Below, piece after piece: positions 10,373-18,361 of a DNA stretch of 64,000 nt (the stretch's first letter is position 1; every line of letters starts with the position of its first letter). Origin of the DNA: Anatilimnocola aggregata (GTDB lineage: Bacteria > Planctomycetota > Planctomycetia > Pirellulales > Pirellulaceae); the NCBI RefSeq assembly GCF_007747655.1, contig NZ_CP036274.1, positions 4,836,001-4,900,000 of the forward strand, written 5' to 3'. Below the pieces are notes generated by a model. It was not told the DNA's origin and did no database searches. It saw only the letters and a program-made list of their open reading frames with translations. The translations under genes were made by a program, and so were the position numbers.

Positions 10373-10831
10373 ATGTACGGCGAACTCGTGCCGCTTGGTG
10401 GTGGCGATCCTATTCCCCTGCTCAAGCTCAAGCTAACTATTGGCCGGCGAGAGAACAACGACATCGTGCTCCGCTTTGGCAACGTCAGCGGCACACATTG
10501 TCAGTTGACGCTCGAAAGCGGCTATTGGTATGTGCAGGACCTCAATAGCTCGAATGGTGTGAAGGTCAACGGCACCAAGGTCTCGCGCAAACGCGTCGAC
10601 CCAAACGACGAGCTGACAGTTGCCAAGCACAAGTACAAACTGACCTATAATCCTACCGATCTCGGTGCCTCTGGCGCTCCCCCCAGCGACGAGGCGGATT
10701 ACGCCGCGATCATGGGGCGCTCTCTGCTCGATGCAGCCGGATTGTCGAAGCGGCAATTGCCTGAGAGCAAAAGGTACGACGCCAGCGACGAATCGCCCGG
10801 CCAATTGAAGCGGAAAAAAGGGCTCGACTAA
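10373..10831 (+). CDS. FHA-domain protein
   Basis: A 152-residue protein made almost entirely of one forkhead-associated domain, which binds phosphothreonine peptides. The signature residues are present: IGRRENNDIVL, VSGTHCQL, DLNSSNGVKVNG, then an LTYNP end of the beta sandwich near residue 92. The last 60 residues are polar and basic (LKRKKGLD). Its likely partners are Ser/Thr kinases such as the one at 13111; that link is inference. Start 10373 (MYGELVPLGGGDPIPLL) is preferred since it gives the usual family N-terminus; an in-frame ATG at 10343 is possible. Confidence 0.88.
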   Translation: MYGELVPLGGGDPIPLLKLKLTIGRRENNDIVLRFGNVSGTHCQLTLESGYWYVQDLNSSNGVKVNGTKVSRKRVDPNDELTVAKHKYKLTYNPTDLGASGAPPSDEADYAAIMGRSLLDAAGLSKRQLPESKRYDASDESPGQLKRKKGLD

Positions 10832-10951
10832 GCCGCTGCTTGTCCGACTGGGGCTCGGTTCTGTTATGCTGGGCCCTCGCTAGTTTGTCTGTGTACCGGC
10901 GGCGAAGTTTCGCCAGCCCGGTCGCGCCACATCTGTGATTTGAGGACTGTC

Positions 10952-11260
10952 ATGCTCGCGCACATGGTTTATTTCAACTTGAAGGATCGAGCTGAAGCGT
11001 CTGTCGAAGGAATGCTCGCCGCTTGCAAAAAATACCTGAGCGGTCACCCTGGCACCGTCTTTTTTGCCGTCGGCAAAGTTGTCCCGGATCTCACTCGCCC
11101 CGTAAATATCACCGATTTCGACATTGCCCTGCATGTGGTTTTTGATGGTCGGCCAGCCCACGACGCCTACCAGACTCACCCCCGGCATATTCAGTTTATT
11201 GAAGAAAATAAGGCCAATTGGGATAAAGTGCGGGTCTTCGATTCGTACGTCAGCCAGTAG
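10952..11260 (+). CDS. Dabb-domain (stress-responsive A/B barrel) protein
   Basis: A 102-residue dimeric ferredoxin-like barrel protein: MLAHMVYFNLKD at the start, a central GKVVPDLTRPV..FDIALHVVFDG and YQTHPRHIQFIEENK towards the end are typical of Dabb proteins. Members have varied roles (stress response, polyketide cyclases), so none is assigned. GAGGA at 10942-10946 lies 5 bases before the ATG and fixes the start. It stands alone between the FHA and IscA-like genes. Confidence 0.85.
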   Translation: MLAHMVYFNLKDRAEASVEGMLAACKKYLSGHPGTVFFAVGKVVPDLTRPVNITDFDIALHVVFDGRPAHDAYQTHPRHIQFIEENKANWDKVRVFDSYVSQ

Positions 11261-11429
11261 CGGCTGCAGAAATCGCCGGCTGAAATGCCCTTTTCTCTGT
11301 CCGGCAGAGAGGTATACTTCTATCAGGCAGGCGTTCTCGCGAACGGCCGGCCAAACGGACGATAAGATGATGTCGATTCGCTAACGAACAGTGACTGCCA
11401 GTTTTCTGGTTTATGGTTGGAGCAGATAA

Positions 11430-11762
11430 ATGAGCATTACGTTGACCGAACGGGCTGCCAAAGAAGTTCAAAACTACAAGAACTCCGTGCAAGCCCCAGT
11501 TGAAGATTTCCTCCGCGTCCGCCTGATGGCCGGTGGCTGCAGCGGCCACTCGCCCAAACTCGATCTCGACAGCAAGTTCGACGAGAAGGCCGACAGCCGT
11601 TACACGTTCCACGGCGTTGATCTGGTCGTCGACAAGAAGAGCGAACTCTACCTGGAAGATGCCACCATCGACTTCGTCGAAGGCTTCGACCAGAGCGGTT
11701 TCAAAGTCGACATCCCGATGGCCAAGAAGAGCTGCGGCTGCGGCAGCTCGTACCAGTTCTAA
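11430..11762 (+). CDS. HesB/IscA/ErpA-type iron-sulfur carrier
   Basis: A-type carriers hold and deliver Fe-S clusters to apo-proteins. The 110-residue product has the fold and three conserved cysteines: Cys37 in MAGGCSGH and Cys102/Cys104 in KKSCGCGSSYQF. The full length is normal for the family. It lies outside any isc or suf operon in this window, so whether it acts as IscA, SufA or ErpA cannot be told. A strong terminator follows. Confidence 0.9.
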   Translation: MSITLTERAAKEVQNYKNSVQAPVEDFLRVRLMAGGCSGHSPKLDLDSKFDEKADSRYTFHGVDLVVDKKSELYLEDATIDFVEGFDQSGFKVDIPMAKKSCGCGSSYQF

Positions 11763-11792
11763 GCAACTGGTTCGACCGAATTAAATCAACGA

Positions 11793-11825
11793 AGCTCGCC
11801 TCTTAGCGGAGGCGAGCTTTTTTTT
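11793..11825 (+). terminator. Rho-independent terminator after the IscA-like gene
   Basis: A perfect 10-bp GC-rich stem (11793-11802 with 11809-11818), 6-base loop, then a run of T ending at 11825. Confidence 0.92.
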
Positions 11826-11830
11826 CGAGC

Positions 11831-12892
11831 CTACGGCAGCTTGTCCACATCGACGTAGACATAATTCCCGCCCGTGTCGTTAGCCAGGCGGCGCATGAAG
11901 TGATCGCTGTCGGCCGCCTGACTGCCGCGACCGAATTGAATGGTGTGGATCGTGGTGCGACCGCGGGCCAATTCGCGCACAATCCGTAGTTGTGCGCCGT
12001 CCATGCCAGGATCGTCGCCGTCGGTGAGTAGAAAAATCACCTCAGGTCGCAGCTTGAGTGCGGCAACCAGCGCGGCCGTGTGATTGGTCGCACCGAACGC
12101 CGGTAGGCCGCGCAGGTAATCAACAAGCTTCTGCTTGTTCTGGTCGGTGGCAGGCAGCCAATGAGCGTTCATTTGTGACGGGGCAGCGTGATAGGCAATC
12201 AGCTGCACACGCTGCTGCTCATCCAGTGATTTCATTTGCCGGGCGAATTCATCGGCCGCAGCGCGGATGGCTCCCAGTCCTTGGTCGCCCATGCTGGCCG
12301 AGCGGTCGATCAGCATCGCGAACGTTCGTCCCCGCGCCGGCGCACCAAAGAGTGTTAATCCCCCGACGGTTCCGGTTGTGTCTTGCCCTGTGCCGCGCCC
12401 TTTGGCATCTTCGGCCAGAATCGCTCCCTCGTTAATGCCAGACGGCAACCGGCGATTCGCGCTGGCGACTCCATCGACGCCCGGCAAAAATCCGGCGTCG
12501 GGCAATCCGATGCCGGCAGTCGTTGGCAATTGTGCCGATGCGGGAAGTTCCAAGTTGGATTCCGCCGGCAATGCGTCCGCTGTGGTCACACCAACTGCCG
12601 CGGGCGACGAGTCAGTTGCTTCGCGTTTGGTTTCGGAGTCTTCGGTCAGATACTCCGTCGGCTGATTCGCACTGACTTTGGCCAGCACGATGCCCGCGTG
12701 CCGCAGCGGTTCGGCAATGGGAGCCAATTCTCGCCCCGGTCGCATCCACCACGCTAAGGCCAGCATCGTCGAAAGATGAATGCAGACCGAGAGCAACAGC
12801 GGCAAGGCCGCGGCTAGCGACGCCCAACGATCGAGCCAACCGCTAGGCCGGTCGTACTCTTCGCTGGCTGGTGGATTCACCGCTGCTTGCAT
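11831..12892 (-). CDS. Membrane-anchored von Willebrand factor A domain protein
   Basis: The 353-residue protein has one transmembrane helix near residues 26-52 (ASLAAALPLLLSVCIHL..), a long low-complexity linker rich in Ala, Ser, Thr and Pro, and a C-terminal VWA domain. The MIDAS metal site reads DRSASM (DxSxS), with a later TNHT threonine and LLTDGDDP aspartate. VWA domains mediate Mg-dependent protein contacts; the domain should face the periplasm. ATG 12892 is preferred over a GTG four codons upstream. The gene is divergent from the kinase gene at 13111. Confidence 0.85.
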   Translation of the reverse strand: MQAAVNPPASEEYDRPSGWLDRWASLAAALPLLLSVCIHLSTMLALAWWMRPGRELAPIAEPLRHAGIVLAKVSANQPTEYLTEDSETKREATDSSPAAVGVTTADALPAESNLELPASAQLPTTAGIGLPDAGFLPGVDGVASANRRLPSGINEGAILAEDAKGRGTGQDTTGTVGGLTLFGAPARGRTFAMLIDRSASMGDQGLGAIRAAADEFARQMKSLDEQQRVQLIAYHAAPSQMNAHWLPATDQNKQKLVDYLRGLPAFGATNHTAALVAALKLRPEVIFLLTDGDDPGMDGAQLRIVRELARGRTTIHTIQFGRGSQAADSDHFMRRLANDTGGNYVYVDVDKLP

Positions 12893-13110
12893 ACTTCCCG
12901 CCACACCGTGTTTGCTGCCCCACAGCTCATTATCAACTGCTGCTGTCCGAGAGCAAGGGAAAACTCCTTCCCTTTACTGCCCGCGAAGCCCCCAGAAGGC
13001 ATGACCTGCCTACTACTTCCCCTTTGCCAATTTTTCATGCTCAACCTAGACTATAGGAACTTAAGCCGCTCGGAAGGCGGCTCGTCGACCCAGAGCGAAG
13101 CGGAGCGCCC

Positions 13111-14256
13111 ATGCTGACGACCACCCGACAGGAAGTCCCCCCCACCATTACTCAAGGGGGCGATATTCATCTTTCGCCACCTCTCGAATTGATTTCTCGC
13201 TATCAGGAGATCGTCAACGAGAAGCGGCTGCACTGGACCTCGCACTTGCACCTCAATCGCCGGCTGGGTGCTGGTGGCCAGGGTGTGGTCTATCTGACCG
13301 AATTGCGTGGCACGGACGAATTCACCTTGCCCGCAGCCCTCAAGATCTTCTCGCCCGAACGTTTCGAAGACGAAGCGGCCTACGATGACGCCATGAAGCG
13401 AGTCGCCTTTGCTTCGGCCCGCATCGCCCAGATTCAGCACGATAACCTGCTGTACGTTTATAACTTCGTCGATCGTCGCCGGATTCGCATGCTGGTGATG
13501 GAGTGGATCGACGGCTACGATCTGGCCAAGCTGATGACGTCGCAAATGCTCGACCGCGTGCGACAACGAGTGAGCCAGCGGCGCTGGGACTATATCAACC
13601 GCGTCATTATCACGGCCGGACCAGTTCAGCCGCGCATGAAAGCGGGCATGGCTGTCGCCATCATTCGCGATTGCCTCTCGGGGCTCGCGGCCCTTCACCG
13701 CCACGGCATTGTGCACGGCGATATCAAGCCGTCGAACATCATGGTCAAGCGAACCGGCTGCACCAAGATTATCGACATCGGTTCGGCCTTCGATTTCACC
13801 ATGCCGCAGCGCTCGCGCCCTTGCACGCCAGCCTACGCAGCCCCAGAAGTGCTCGAGAATCGAGAATGCACGCCGCGGAGCGACCTCTGTTCGCTCGGTT
13901 ATGTGCTGATCGAAATGCTGGCTGGTGTTTCGCCGGTAGCCGGAGTGAACGACTTGCGCGAGCTGCTCGAAGTCCGTCGTTCGCTTCCCTCGCGTCTGCA
14001 CGAAATATTGCCAGAGGAAGTTGTCCGCTGCGAATTGCTGGTCAGTTTCATCCGGGGCATGATTGCCCCCGATCCCGCCCGGCGATTTCCGAGTGCCGAA
14101 GCTGCGGACCTGCTGAAGGAAGGGGCCGCAGCCTTTCAGCGACAATTGGTAGTGAGCGATTTGTCGAGCGAGTATCCCAACGAGATTCGCTTGTGGCTCG
14201 AAGAACTTAAAGAGATGGAAACCGAAGACGTTGCCCACAATCAATCGAGTTGGTAA
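13111..14256 (+). CDS. Ser/Thr protein kinase, Hanks type, with atypical HGD and DIG motifs
   Basis: A soluble 381-residue kinase without a transmembrane helix or extracellular sensor. Glycine loop LGAGGQGVV (52-60), VAIK-type lysine Lys78 (AALKIF), catalytic loop VHGDIKPSNIM (201-211) and APE-type AYAAPEVLE (241-249) are all there. Two motifs deviate: HRD is HGD (202-204) and the magnesium-binding DFG is DIG (222-224). The catalytic Asp, Lys and Asn of the loop and the DIG Asp remain, so activity is plausible. An insert of about 40 residues (MTSQMLDRVRQRVSQRRW..) follows the hinge. The secreted methyltransferase gene begins right after its stop. Confidence 0.88.
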   Translation: MLTTTRQEVPPTITQGGDIHLSPPLELISRYQEIVNEKRLHWTSHLHLNRRLGAGGQGVVYLTELRGTDEFTLPAALKIFSPERFEDEAAYDDAMKRVAFASARIAQIQHDNLLYVYNFVDRRRIRMLVMEWIDGYDLAKLMTSQMLDRVRQRVSQRRWDYINRVIITAGPVQPRMKAGMAVAIIRDCLSGLAALHRHGIVHGDIKPSNIMVKRTGCTKIIDIGSAFDFTMPQRSRPCTPAYAAPEVLENRECTPRSDLCSLGYVLIEMLAGVSPVAGVNDLRELLEVRRSLPSRLHEILPEEVVRCELLVSFIRGMIAPDPARRFPSAEAADLLKEGAAAFQRQLVVSDLSSEYPNEIRLWLEELKEMETEDVAHNQSSW

Positions 14257-14265
14257 TTGTCTGAA

Positions 14266-15519
14266 ATGAGACCTGCCATGAGATCGGTGCTGCTGAGTCG
14301 GTTATCAATTGCGCTGCTAGCGCTTGGTTGCTTATTGGCACTCGTGCCTGGTCTGGCCCAAGCGCAGACGCGGCTGCAATTCGAAAAAATGCGCAAGTCG
14401 ATGGTCGACGAAGTGATCATCGGCGCGGGAATCAAAGATCAGCGCGTGATCGACGCGATGCTCGCCACCCCGCGGCACGAATTTGTGGCCGTTGAGCATC
14501 GCAAGAGCGCCTATCTCGATATGGCCATTCCCATCGGCGATCAGCAAACGATTTCATCGCCGTTTATCGTCGCCTACATGACCCAATCGCTCGATCCTAA
14601 GCCCACCGATAAGGTGCTGGAGATCGGCACCGGCAGCGGTTTTCAAGCTGCCGTCTTAAGCCCGCTGGTGAAAGAGGTTTATTCGATTGAGATTGTCGAA
14701 CAATTAGGCAAATCGGCCGAACGAACTTTGAAGCGGCTGGGATATAAAAACGTTTTCACCAAAGTGGGCGATGGCTACCTCGGTTGGGAAGAGCATGCTC
14801 CGTTCGACAAGATCATCGTCACTTGCTCACCCGAGAAAGTTCCCCAGCCGCTCGTCGATCAGTTGCGCGAGGGTGGCTTGTTGGTGATTCCTGTCGGCGA
14901 GCGCTACAACCAGACGCTCTACCTGATGCGCAAAAAGGATGGCAAGCTGGAAAGCGAAGTCCTTCTGCCCACCCTCTTCGTGCCAATGACCGGCAAAGCT
15001 GAAGATGCTCGGCTCGTAAAGCCCGATCCGGCCAATCCGAGTGTTGTGAACGGCAGCTTTGAAGAGAAGGCATTCGAAGGTGGCGGCCAGCCCGGTTGGT
15101 ATTACGAAAAACAGCTCACCTGGGATGCCTTGCCGGATGCCCCGGATGGCAAGCACGCGATTACGTTTACCAATAGCCGGGCGGGACTCTCGGCTCACTT
15201 GCTGCAAGGCTTTGGCATCGATGGCCGCCAAGTGAAGCAGTTGGAAATATCGGGCATGATTACCACGAAGAACGTGGTGGCGGATTTGAAAAAAGACGAA
15301 GCTCCGCTGATTGCAGTGACGTTTTACGACGGCAATCGTCGGCCACTCGGGCACCACTTTGTGGGCCCAGTGCTGGGAGACACAGCCTGGCACGAGATCA
15401 AACGCACTATTCGCGTGCCGGAGAATGTGCGCGAAGGAATTCTGCGCATCGGGCTCTTCGGCGCGACGGGAACCGCTTCGTTCGACAAGATTCAGTTTCG
15501 CAAGATTGATGAGAAATAG
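14266..15519 (+). CDS. Exported protein-L-isoaspartate O-methyltransferase-like protein with extra C-terminal domain
   Basis: PIMT methylates isoaspartyl residues in damaged proteins using S-adenosylmethionine. This product (about 417 residues) has a signal peptide ending in GLAQAQ, a PIMT domain with the family motifs RHEFV, QTISSPFIVAYMTQ, VLEIGTGSGFQAAVLS and FDKIIVTCSPEKVPQPL, and then a domain of about 150 residues (VNGSFEE..GWYYEKQ..) that resembles a carbohydrate-binding jelly roll. Export and fusion are unusual for PIMT. The start is ambiguous among 14257 (TTG), 14266 and 14278 (ATG). It may be co-transcribed with the kinase and the HAD gene 6 bases downstream. Confidence 0.85.
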   Translation: MRPAMRSVLLSRLSIALLALGCLLALVPGLAQAQTRLQFEKMRKSMVDEVIIGAGIKDQRVIDAMLATPRHEFVAVEHRKSAYLDMAIPIGDQQTISSPFIVAYMTQSLDPKPTDKVLEIGTGSGFQAAVLSPLVKEVYSIEIVEQLGKSAERTLKRLGYKNVFTKVGDGYLGWEEHAPFDKIIVTCSPEKVPQPLVDQLREGGLLVIPVGERYNQTLYLMRKKDGKLESEVLLPTLFVPMTGKAEDARLVKPDPANPSVVNGSFEEKAFEGGGQPGWYYEKQLTWDALPDAPDGKHAITFTNSRAGLSAHLLQGFGIDGRQVKQLEISGMITTKNVVADLKKDEAPLIAVTFYDGNRRPLGHHFVGPVLGDTAWHEIKRTIRVPENVREGILRIGLFGATGTASFDKIQFRKIDEK

Positions 15520-15525
15520 CCGCTG

Positions 15526-16206
15526 ATGGCAAGCACGATACAAGCGGTCACGTTCGATCTCGACGGCCTAATGTTCAATACCGAGATGCTCTACGGGCGC
15601 GTGCTGCGGATTCTGCTCGAAAAGCGCAAAAAGCCTTTCGAGCAACGACTGCTCGACAGCATGATGGGGCGGCCCGGTTACGTCGCGCTGCAGATCCTGG
15701 TCGATTGGCACGGTCTGAGCGAAACGGTCGAAGACATCTATGCCGACTCGGACGCGATCTTTCTCGATATGCTCGACCGCGAACTGGCTCCCATGCCGGG
15801 ACTGGTTGAATTGCTCAGCGCACTCGAGCATGGGGGGATCCCCAAGGGGATTGCGACCAGCAGCCGAGCGCCGGTCGTCTATCGCATGCTCGATCAATTT
15901 GGCTGGCGGCCGCGATTCGACTTCATCCTGACCTCAGCCGATGTCGAACACGGCAAGCCGAATCCCGAAATCTATCTGAAAGCTGCCAAGCAACATGGCA
16001 TCGAACCCGCGGCGATGCTCGTGCTCGAAGACAGTCACAATGGTTGCTTAGCAGCCATCAATGCCGGCGCGCATGCGGTGGCGGTTCCCGGTGAACATAG
16101 CCACGCGCACGACTTCACCGGAGCGCAGTTCGTTGCCGATACACTGAGAGACCGGCGAATCTATGAATTGCTCGGCTTGCCAATCGCTAGTTCCGCGAAC
16201 GACTGA
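15526..16206 (+). CDS. HAD-superfamily hydrolase, beta-phosphoglucomutase/phosphatase-like
   Basis: The 226-residue protein has HAD motif I VTFDLDGLMFNTE (two catalytic Asp), an alpha-helical cap, motif II GIATSSRAP, a lysine in DVEHGKPNPEIYL and motif IV VLEDSHNG, which is the subfamily I layout of phosphoglucomutase and sugar-phosphatase enzymes. The substrate is unknown. It follows the methyltransferase gene by 6 bases. Its 3' end overlaps the 3' end of the convergent mtnC by 46 bases. Confidence 0.88.
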   Translation: MASTIQAVTFDLDGLMFNTEMLYGRVLRILLEKRKKPFEQRLLDSMMGRPGYVALQILVDWHGLSETVEDIYADSDAIFLDMLDRELAPMPGLVELLSALEHGGIPKGIATSSRAPVVYRMLDQFGWRPRFDFILTSADVEHGKPNPEIYLKAAKQHGIEPAAMLVLEDSHNGCLAAINAGAHAVAVPGEHSHAHDFTGAQFVADTLRDRRIYELLGLPIASSAND

Positions 16207-16925
16207 AGCGACGGATGTTGCTGCGGGTTCTCTTGCTGGGCATTGCCGGGGCGAAGGACGAGGACGGTTTGCAGCCCTGCTTGTTTCGCTGCGTCGAGTT
16301 CGGCCACGATATCGCTGAGGAAGATCACCTCATTTGCGCGGCAACCTAGATCCTCAACGATCTTCGTGTAACTGCCGGCTTCTCGCTTGGAGCCGATCGT
16401 TGTGTCGTAATGCCCGCTGAGCAGCGGCAGCAGGTTGCCGGCGACGGTGTGGCCGAAGAACAGCTTTTGCGCCTGAATGCTGCCGGACGAATAGATCCGC
16501 AGTTCTTTCCCGGCTTCCTTCCACTGCCGCATACAGCCGGGAACTTCGTCGTACACATGCGCGCGCAGATCGCCAGATCTAAAGCCAGCTTCCCAGACTT
16601 GTCCCTGCAGATCCTTCAGGCCGGTGGCCTTTAAGTCGGCGTCCATCTGCCGGATGACTTCCGTCGTCAGTTTCTGCTGCGCTGCTTCGGTGCTCAAGTC
16701 GTCGCTGCCGACAAGTTCTTTCAGCGAACTCTTGCCACCATCCAGGGCAATTTGCTTGGCCGCGGCGACGACGGCTTCCTTGCCCGCGTTATGGTCGAGG
16801 AACTCTGCCAACTCCCGTCGCACGAAGGGGAACATCTCGTCGTACACAAACCGGACCGACGAGGTGGTTCCTTCGATATCAAGCAGGATGATCCGCGCGC
16901 TGGTCTCGATGGGATGCGGCTCCAT
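16161..16925 (-). CDS. mtnC: Enolase-phosphatase E1, methionine salvage
   Basis: MtnC enolises and dephosphorylates 2,3-diketo-5-methylthiopentyl-1-phosphate to the acireductone used by MtnD. The 254-residue HAD enzyme has the family start ARIILLDIEGTTSSVRFVYD with catalytic Asp16 and Glu18, then IYSSGSIQAQKLFFGHT, a lysine in IGSKREAGSYTKI and FLSDIVAELDAAKQAG. Its ATG shares the A of the mtnD stop (TGATG), so translation is probably coupled; a GTG one codon upstream is possible. It is the last gene of the mtnB-mtnD-mtnC set. Confidence 0.93.
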   Translation of the reverse strand: MEPHPIETSARIILLDIEGTTSSVRFVYDEMFPFVRRELAEFLDHNAGKEAVVAAAKQIALDGGKSSLKELVGSDDLSTEAAQQKLTTEVIRQMDADLKATGLKDLQGQVWEAGFRSGDLRAHVYDEVPGCMRQWKEAGKELRIYSSGSIQAQKLFFGHTVAGNLLPLLSGHYDTTIGSKREAGSYTKIVEDLGCRANEVIFLSDIVAELDAAKQAGLQTVLVLRPGNAQQENPQQHPSLQSFAELAIGKPSNS

Positions 16926-17503
16926 CACAGCTTGACCGCCGATCCCATGGCAACCTGATTGATGTAGGCCGGTCCGAGGCAGAGGGCGTCGTACTTTTCA
17001 TGCACGCCGCCATCGATGTATTCAGGCGACCAGCCCGAGCTGTCTTGGAACAGGCGGATGCAGCGGATATTGCGGTCGTTGCAAAGGTCGAACCAATGCT
17101 GCGTACCGCGCGGCACGTTGATCAGATCGCCCGCTTCGACTTGCACGGCGAAGACCGGGCCATTGTGCGGATGAATGTGGAACACGCCGCCACCCTTCAC
17201 CGTAAAGCGAACTTCGTCTTCGCTGTGAGTGTGCTCTTTTTTGAACTTGGCCAGCATGACGTCGAGGTTTGGCGTTTCGGGCTTCACGTTAATAACGTCA
17301 GCGGTGACGAAGCCGCCGCGGGCCTTGAGCCGCTCAACTTCCGGTGCATAGGCCGTGAGGATTTCGGCGTCGGTCGCATCGGGACCAATCCGGCCTTCGA
17401 CCTCCCACTTCTCGTACCAGATGCCAAACGGAGCAAGGAACTCGCTGATCTGCTGCGGGTCGGAGATTTCGCGTCCTTCGTCTTGAATGCGAATGCGGGC
17501 CAT
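16925..17503 (-). CDS. mtnD: Acireductone dioxygenase, methionine salvage
   Basis: ARD oxidises the acireductone made by MtnC: with Fe(II) to the methionine keto-acid precursor and formate, with Ni(II) to an off-pathway product. The 192-residue cupin has ligands His91 and His93 (EHTHSEDEVRF), Glu97 and His136 (GTQHWFD), plus the family opening FGIWYEKWEVEGRIGPDA. AAGGAA lies upstream of the ATG at 17503, which sets the start; the frame is open further upstream but is not homologous. It is 50 bases after mtnB and overlaps mtnC. Confidence 0.94.
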   Translation of the reverse strand: MARIRIQDEGREISDPQQISEFLAPFGIWYEKWEVEGRIGPDATDAEILTAYAPEVERLKARGGFVTADVINVKPETPNLDVMLAKFKKEHTHSEDEVRFTVKGGGVFHIHPHNGPVFAVQVEAGDLINVPRGTQHWFDLCNDRNIRCIRLFQDSSGWSPEYIDGGVHEKYDALCLGPAYINQVAMGSAVKL

Positions 17504-17553
17504 GATTGGTTCCTTGCGGAAAAAGCTGAGTGATTCTGAATGGAAAAAGTTGG

Positions 17554-18237
17554 TTAGCTGGCTGGGTGCAGGCCGCCGGTGAGCATCAGGCGGCGAGCGG
17601 TGCATTCGAGCAGGAACTCGATGATCTCGACGTGCCGCCGAGCTTCGTCCAGATCCTTGCCCCAAGTGTACATGCCATGCTTACGAATCAGGTAGCCGTG
17701 CTTGAGCGGACGGATCGAGTTGGTCAAGCGTTCGCGGACCTGCTCTGCCAGTTGCGGGATGTCTTGCGTGTTCTCGAAAATCTCGATCTGCGACGTGTGT
17801 TCGTGCGTGGTGATGCCGTCGAGCCCCTTCAGCATTTCGTAGCCGGCAATTTCGACGGCCCCTTGCTTGAAGAACAAGTCGGAAAGCACGGTCGCCCAGA
17901 CGGAGTGCGTATGCAGGACGGCTCCGACGCCCGGCAACTCGGCGACGACCGTGTGCAGCAGTGTCTCGGCCGACGACTTGGGTTGGCCTGGAGAAGTTGC
18001 CTTGCCATCACGATCGACGATCACAAAATCGGCCCGGGTTAGCCTGCCTTTGTCTTTGCCGCTCGCCGTGATGAGCAGTTCGAGCGGATCGCGGGAAACC
18101 ACCACGCTGTAGTTGCTGCTGGTACCGAGCGAGAAGCCTCGCTGCCAGAGCCAATGGCCCGTCTCGCGCAAGGCGTCAATTTTTGCTTCGTGGCCCGCCA
18201 ATGGGGAAGTCGCGGGAGGGGCAGCGGTTGCAGTCAT
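17554..18237 (-). CDS. mtnB: Methylthioribulose-1-phosphate dehydratase, methionine salvage
   Basis: MtnB is a class II aldolase-fold zinc enzyme that dehydrates methylthioribulose 1-phosphate, the step before MtnC. The 227-residue product has RGFSLGTSSNYSVVVSRDP, TASGKDKGRL, PKSSAETLLHT, the zinc histidines in AVLHTHSVWATVLSD (His109, His111) and a third in IRKHGMYTWG. It is first in the mtnB-mtnD-mtnC set, transcribed leftwards. The first salvage enzymes (MTA nucleosidase/phosphorylase, MtnA) are not in this window. Confidence 0.93.
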   Translation of the reverse strand: MTATAAPPATSPLAGHEAKIDALRETGHWLWQRGFSLGTSSNYSVVVSRDPLELLITASGKDKGRLTRADFVIVDRDGKATSPGQPKSSAETLLHTVVAELPGVGAVLHTHSVWATVLSDLFFKQGAVEIAGYEMLKGLDGITTHEHTSQIEIFENTQDIPQLAEQVRERLTNSIRPLKHGYLIRKHGMYTWGKDLDEARRHVEIIEFLLECTARRLMLTGGLHPAS

Positions 18238-18361
18238 GCGGAGAAAAACCGACAGCGTGAGAGGAGGTTCAGCTTGGTTGCACGGTAGTCCCCCATCGTA
18301 ACAAATCGTCCTCGGGTGGCAAATTGGTGGTTACAAGCCCGCCAATCAGGAAGGCCTGGGG

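Noticed and set aside
13051-14244. Long open frame on the minus strand opposite the kinase
   Set aside because: Antisense shadow of a gene with clear kinase motifs; no start signal or domain.
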